From assembly GCA_020048935.1 (NCBI GenBank), contig JAIFLS010000132.1:1-10266 (forward strand): 10,266 bases of DNA, written 5' to 3'. Shown here in pieces: positions 7,897 to 10,266 of this stretch. This stretch comes from a bacterium. GTDB taxonomy: Bacteria > Verrucomicrobiota > Kiritimatiellia > UBA8416. Under the pieces are notes generated by a model. The model worked only from the letters and a program-made list of their open reading frames with translations. It was not told where the DNA came from and did no database searches. The position numbers and the translations under genes are program-made. Within the stretch, counting starts at the first letter, position 1; the number at the start of each line of letters is the position of its first letter.

Positions 7897-8427
7897 GTGG
7901 CAGACCGCGAAAATAGAAAATGGATGGTCCAGATATTGCCGGGCGTTGCTCTCATCAAGGACTATATGATTTTCAAAATCAACCCAAAGAAGCTTGCAAG
8001 CCGAGTCAAGCTTGATATCTCGCAAGGCGATAACTTGCTTCATGTTTGGGCACGATCACCACGAGGAGATGTCGGGTATATCCGGGGAAGCATCTCCAAG
8101 GATTGGCTCTGCCTTTGTGATTTAAAGGTTTATGACGATGCCTATGTGAGTTATCCATTTGCCAACAATTTATTGGTCGATCTTTTTGGCCCGTACAAGA
8201 AGTTGAATTTCCGGGGATTGGGCATCGGGTCGCGGTTGTTACGTGCGTTCATTGATGCGGCTAGAAAGCTCGGGATCCGTGAGATCTGGGGATCAGTTCA
8301 AGACGGTGATACGAAGCAAACCCCGCACTTACTTGACTTCTATAAAAAGCACGGATTCTCGATTACAGAGCCGGATGATGAATGCATGGATATCGCAAAA
8401 TGGAAAATCGTGATGAAATTGCCCTGA
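7897..8427 (+). CDS. GNAT-family N-acetyltransferase
   Basis: This is a GNAT acetyltransferase, which moves an acetyl group from acetyl-CoA to an amine; the substrate is unknown. The acetyl-CoA pyrophosphate loop is R106-GLGIG-111 in NFRGLGIGSRLLRAF, followed by the helix and strand ARKLGIREIWGSV. The late motif FYKKHGF (148-154) is the usual GNAT alpha-4/beta-7 signature. At 176 residues it is a normal single-domain size. The start is uncertain: GTG at 7897 gives the full length and lies 17 bases after the large gene's stop, while ATG at 7924 would remove nine residues. Neither has a strong ribosome binding site, so translation may be coupled to the gene before. The context in a defence island allows a tRNA- or protein-acetylating toxin or a protein-modifying partner, but no RHH-type antitoxin gene is adjacent. 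A housekeeping acetyltransferase remains possible. Confidence 0.8.
   Translation: MADRENRKWMVQILPGVALIKDYMIFKINPKKLASRVKLDISQGDNLLHVWARSPRGDVGYIRGSISKDWLCLCDLKVYDDAYVSYPFANNLLVDLFGPYKKLNFRGLGIGSRLLRAFIDAARKLGIREIWGSVQDGDTKQTPHLLDFYKKHGFSITEPDDECMDIAKWKIVMKLP
7906..7919 (+). repeat. 14-bp direct repeat, left copy
   Basis: CGCGAAAATAGAAA occurs here, a few codons into the GNAT reading frame, and again exactly at 9048-9061. The copies bracket the GNAT and HEPN-like genes. The match is exact but short and AT-rich, so chance cannot be excluded. Confidence 0.35.
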
Positions 8428-8473
8428 GGTTGACAATTCCCCGGCATAAATTACAGCGAAGCGCGAGGAAGAA

Positions 8474-8944
8474 ATGGATAATGGCGAGACTCAAGAGACG
8501 ATATTTCTGCGTAGCTATAAAGATGCTATCATGCACTTCAATATGCTGGAACGAAATATGGCATACTGCCTCAGGGCGGCTAGCGAACGCACTGGAGCCG
8601 ATGGAGACATCGCTAGGATATTGGAATTCCCTTACGATAAGAAACTAAGGAAAATCAAAGCGCTTATCAGCAAGTCCGGGTTTGATGCACAGTATGAGTC
8701 TTTTCTGGCGTTGGCAGAACAGTGCCGGCTTTTCCGTAATAGGCTTGTTCATGGACATTGGGAGTTTGTTGAGTTCCTGGAAGCGCCAATCCGATATCAT
8801 GTGCCTACGCCATTCGAGGAAAACGGCAATATGACGCTCGAGCGTTTCGCGGCTCAGGTCGTGATTTTCATGGATGCGAATTCGCTATTCTCCAAGCTTC
8901 GGATTTCAAACCCGATCGAGTGGGGCGGGGCCAATACAGACTGA
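8474..8944 (+). CDS. Small HEPN-like protein with an R-N-x3-H motif
   Basis: A 156-residue, mostly helical, soluble protein. The ATG at 8474 follows GAGGAA (8465-8470) by three bases, which is close but usable. The clearest feature is CRLFRNRLVHGHW, in which R88-N89 and H93 make the RX4H pattern of HEPN-domain ribonucleases found in many toxins and abortive-infection proteins. The helix before it (FDAQYESFLALAEQ) and the N-terminal helix (SYKDAIMHFNMLERNMAYC) fit a four-helix HEPN bundle. No nucleotidyltransferase (MNT) partner is adjacent; the neighbour 46 bases upstream is the GNAT gene. It could be an RNase toxin, a component of the upstream module, or a non-catalytic HEPN-like protein that simply shares the motif. 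I do not recognise a named family. Confidence 0.65.
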   Translation: MDNGETQETIFLRSYKDAIMHFNMLERNMAYCLRAASERTGADGDIARILEFPYDKKLRKIKALISKSGFDAQYESFLALAEQCRLFRNRLVHGHWEFVEFLEAPIRYHVPTPFEENGNMTLERFAAQVVIFMDANSLFSKLRISNPIEWGGANTD

Positions 8945-9066
8945 AGACGTTTGTTAAGCAGTGGAAAACGGTGACGTTCTAGGTAAGTAACTATGTTGTA
9001 GGCAATAGTGATGTAATTGACACCACTCCAAGCCAGGGGTAACTGAGCGCGAAAATAGAAAGTAGC
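8945..9066. other. Non-coding junction between the island genes and the minus-strand region
   Basis: This stretch separates the stop of the HEPN-like gene from the end of the PAS remnant. I see no reading frame of note, no strong hairpin with a T-run and no clear promoter. Its only recognisable element is the right copy of the 14-bp repeat. Two opposite-strand units end on either side, so a terminator would be expected, but none is evident. Confidence 0.5.
9048..9061 (+). repeat. 14-bp direct repeat, right copy
   Basis: Second exact copy of CGCGAAAATAGAAA. It lies six bases before the end of the PAS remnant (9067), at the point where the plus-strand island genes give way to minus-strand sequence. 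That position would suit a recombination or attachment site, but there is no integrase in view. Confidence 0.35.
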
Positions 9067-9300
9067 CTAAACGTTCGGGGAACGAGCATCGCCATTCTTC
9101 ACATGCCTGCGGGGACAGGCCATTAATCTCGCGTCCTTGTCCACATGCACGAGGATATTATCCGAGCCGTTCCGACCGGTCACCTCGGCGGCGGTCCACC
9201 CCATGATGCGTTGCGCCGATTTGCTCCAGAAGACGATTCTGCGGTCGATGTCCGTGATATAGGCCCCGCATGGAAGGGTATCCAGGATGGCGGCTCGATG
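9067..9300 (-). pseudogene. PAS-domain remnant, truncated at both ends
   Basis: Read on the minus strand, the 77 codons from 9300 down to the TAG at 9069-9067 give HRAAILDTLPCGAYITDID, then RRIVFWSKSAQRIMGWTAAE, then a segment with NILVHVDKDARLMACPRRHV. This is the first two-thirds of a PAS sensor domain of the type found before diguanylate cyclase or kinase domains. Those usually continue GRxCxDNLLVHVDxxGxxLCgxxCPL. Here the expected cysteine in GRxC is glycine, the LCgxxCPL loop looks shortened, and the frame ends soon after. There is no start codon before the domain; it follows directly, in frame, the TGA of the oxidoreductase gene. It is therefore a decayed fragment, not an expressed gene, unless the stop is read through. 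Confidence 0.72.
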
Positions 9301-10266
9301 TCATTTGCTCAGGAGCGCCATCGTGGCTTTGTCCAGGACATCAACCTTGCGCCCGGTTTCCATTGCCTTGACGGTTGCGAAGACCATGGCGACACTGCGG
9401 ATGTTGTCACGGGCGTCTGTGTTGGGGCGCTTGCCCTTCTTGACGCACCGCATGAACTCATCGAGAATATAATTCTGTGCGCCCAGGGGTGGTGGCGTGT
9501 GGGAAACGATCTCAATCTTCTCAACCTTGTAAAGATCCGGCACTTGGTAAACCCTGATTTCGCCGTTCATGTACGTAACGGTTCCCTTTTCGCATTCAAT
9601 CTGCCAGTTGCAGTTCCAGTCGCAGAACGACCCCTTGGCGCACCAGCTGGCATTGTAAAGAACATGTGCGCCATTATTCATCTCGAAGAGCGCCGTGCTG
9701 GAGCATTCGCCCTTGTAGTTCGACCACGGTGGATTCCATGCGGAGCCCGAGACTTTCACGGCATCCAGTCCGGTAACGAATCGGATCAGGTCGAAATGAT
9801 GGATGGACATGTCGATGATGACTGGATACGGCATATCATGCCTGAACCCGCCGCCGAAATTGACCCCCATGAAGAAATCCATCTTGATCTGTCCGATTTT
9901 GCCGAGTTTCCCTGATTTCACGATGTCCGCCATCGTCCACATCGCGGCGGCATACCGGTAATTCTGGGACACGCTGTAGATGCGCTTGGTTTCAATGGCT
10001 GTTTTCAGCATCGCTTTGCACGATTCCATGCTGTCGGCCATGGGTTTCTCGCTGATGACATGCAACCCGGCCTTCATTGCCGTGATCACATCGTGCTTAT
10101 GAAACGCCGGCGGGGTGGACGACACCACCGCATCCGCCTTGACGTTCTTCAGGGCGATCTCAAGGGACTTGAAGCAGATATCCTTGCTGTATCCGGTTCG
10201 CTCGCAGGCTTTCTGGAGTGACGCCTCGTTAACGTCTACCATGGCAACGACTTCTGCGTCCTTGTT
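9301..10266 (-). CDS. Gfo/Idh/MocA-family oxidoreductase (N-terminus beyond the right edge)
   Basis: An NAD(P)-dependent dehydrogenase of the family that oxidises or reduces sugars, inositols and related compounds; the substrate cannot be told. The frame is open to the right edge. The codons before the ATG at 10242 read NKDAEVVA and run into MVDVNE, the second Rossmann strand. That ATG is therefore internal, and the GxGxxG loop lies outside the window. Visible marks are VVSSTPPAFHKHDVITAMKA, the family's EKP motif (HVISEKP, about 10042-10050) and the DxxxHxxD catalytic pattern in IIDMSIHHFDLI. The C-terminal beta-sheet region is complete up to the stop at 9303-9301 (VDVLDKATMALLSK). It is on the opposite strand to the defence genes and probably belongs to the resident chromosome. 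Confidence 0.92.
   Translation of the reverse strand, partial: NKDAEVVAMVDVNEASLQKACERTGYSKDICFKSLEIALKNVKADAVVSSTPPAFHKHDVITAMKAGLHVISEKPMADSMESCKAMLKTAIETKRIYSVSQNYRYAAAMWTMADIVKSGKLGKIGQIKMDFFMGVNFGGGFRHDMPYPVIIDMSIHHFDLIRFVTGLDAVKVSGSAWNPPWSNYKGECSSTALFEMNNGAHVLYNASWCAKGSFCDWNCNWQIECEKGTVTYMNGEIRVYQVPDLYKVEKIEIVSHTPPPLGAQNYILDEFMRCVKKGKRPNTDARDNIRSVAMVFATVKAMETGRKVDVLDKATMALLSK

Noticed and set aside
9107..9121. GCCTG/CAGGC hairpin with GGGACAGGC, as a second copy of the hsdS-insertion motif
   Set aside because: It falls inside the PAS remnant, at the place of the conserved CP residues of that domain, so the shared nine bases are more simply explained as old coding sequence.
9145..9915. 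A 256-codon open frame on the plus strand
   Set aside because: It lies antisense to the Gfo/Idh gene and the PAS remnant, whose protein sequences are recognisable; the plus-strand translation resembles nothing and is a shadow.
10240..10242. ATG taken as the true start of the oxidoreductase
   Set aside because: The frame stays open to the edge, and the residues before it (AEVVA) continue a Rossmann strand, so the start lies outside the window.

Overview
The window looks like part of a chromosomal defence island in a bacterium of roughly 55% GC, followed by a fragment of ordinary metabolic sequence. A Gfo/Idh/MocA-type dehydrogenase and a PAS-domain remnant at the right end resemble proteins I associate with the Planctomycetes-Verrucomicrobia-Lentisphaerae group. 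That placement is an impression from protein style, not proof. There are no rRNA or tRNA genes, no CRISPR array and no intact transposase.

Left part (1-1090): the C-terminal half of a type I restriction-modification specificity subunit (HsdS), running in from the left edge. It holds the central conserved region, the second target-recognition domain and the distal conserved region. The frame breaks at about position 832. A 97-bp segment bounded by a 6-bp direct repeat separates the main frame from a perfectly recognisable HsdS tail, which is now out of frame.

Middle part (1138-3211): a two-gene RloA-RloB-type operon. It consists of an AAA/ABC-type ATPase followed, with an 8-nt overlap, by an RloB-family protein with TOPRIM-like acidic motifs. 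Such pairs are known companions of hsd loci and are related to the lactococcal AbiL abortive-infection system. The ATPase gene may be transcribed as a leaderless mRNA from a promoter that contains an 11-bp palindrome.

Large gene (3341-7879): a 1512-residue protein with an N-terminal PD-(D/E)XK-like nuclease domain, a central P-loop (STAND/NACHT-like) ATPase and a helical-repeat C-terminal region of roughly 900 residues. This is the layout of Avs/NACHT-type phage sensors, but I cannot place it in a named subtype. A four-codon upstream ORF with its own ribosome binding site precedes it. It is followed closely by a small GNAT acetyltransferase gene and a 156-residue protein with an R-N-x3-H motif of the HEPN RNase type. 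These three genes run in one direction with short gaps and are the best candidate for an undescribed defence module.

Right part (9067-10266, minus strand): a remnant of a PAS domain with no start codon, lying in the same frame directly after the stop codon of a Gfo/Idh/MocA-family oxidoreductase that runs off the right edge. This is probably the edge of the island. The strand switches here, and 8945-9066 holds no gene.
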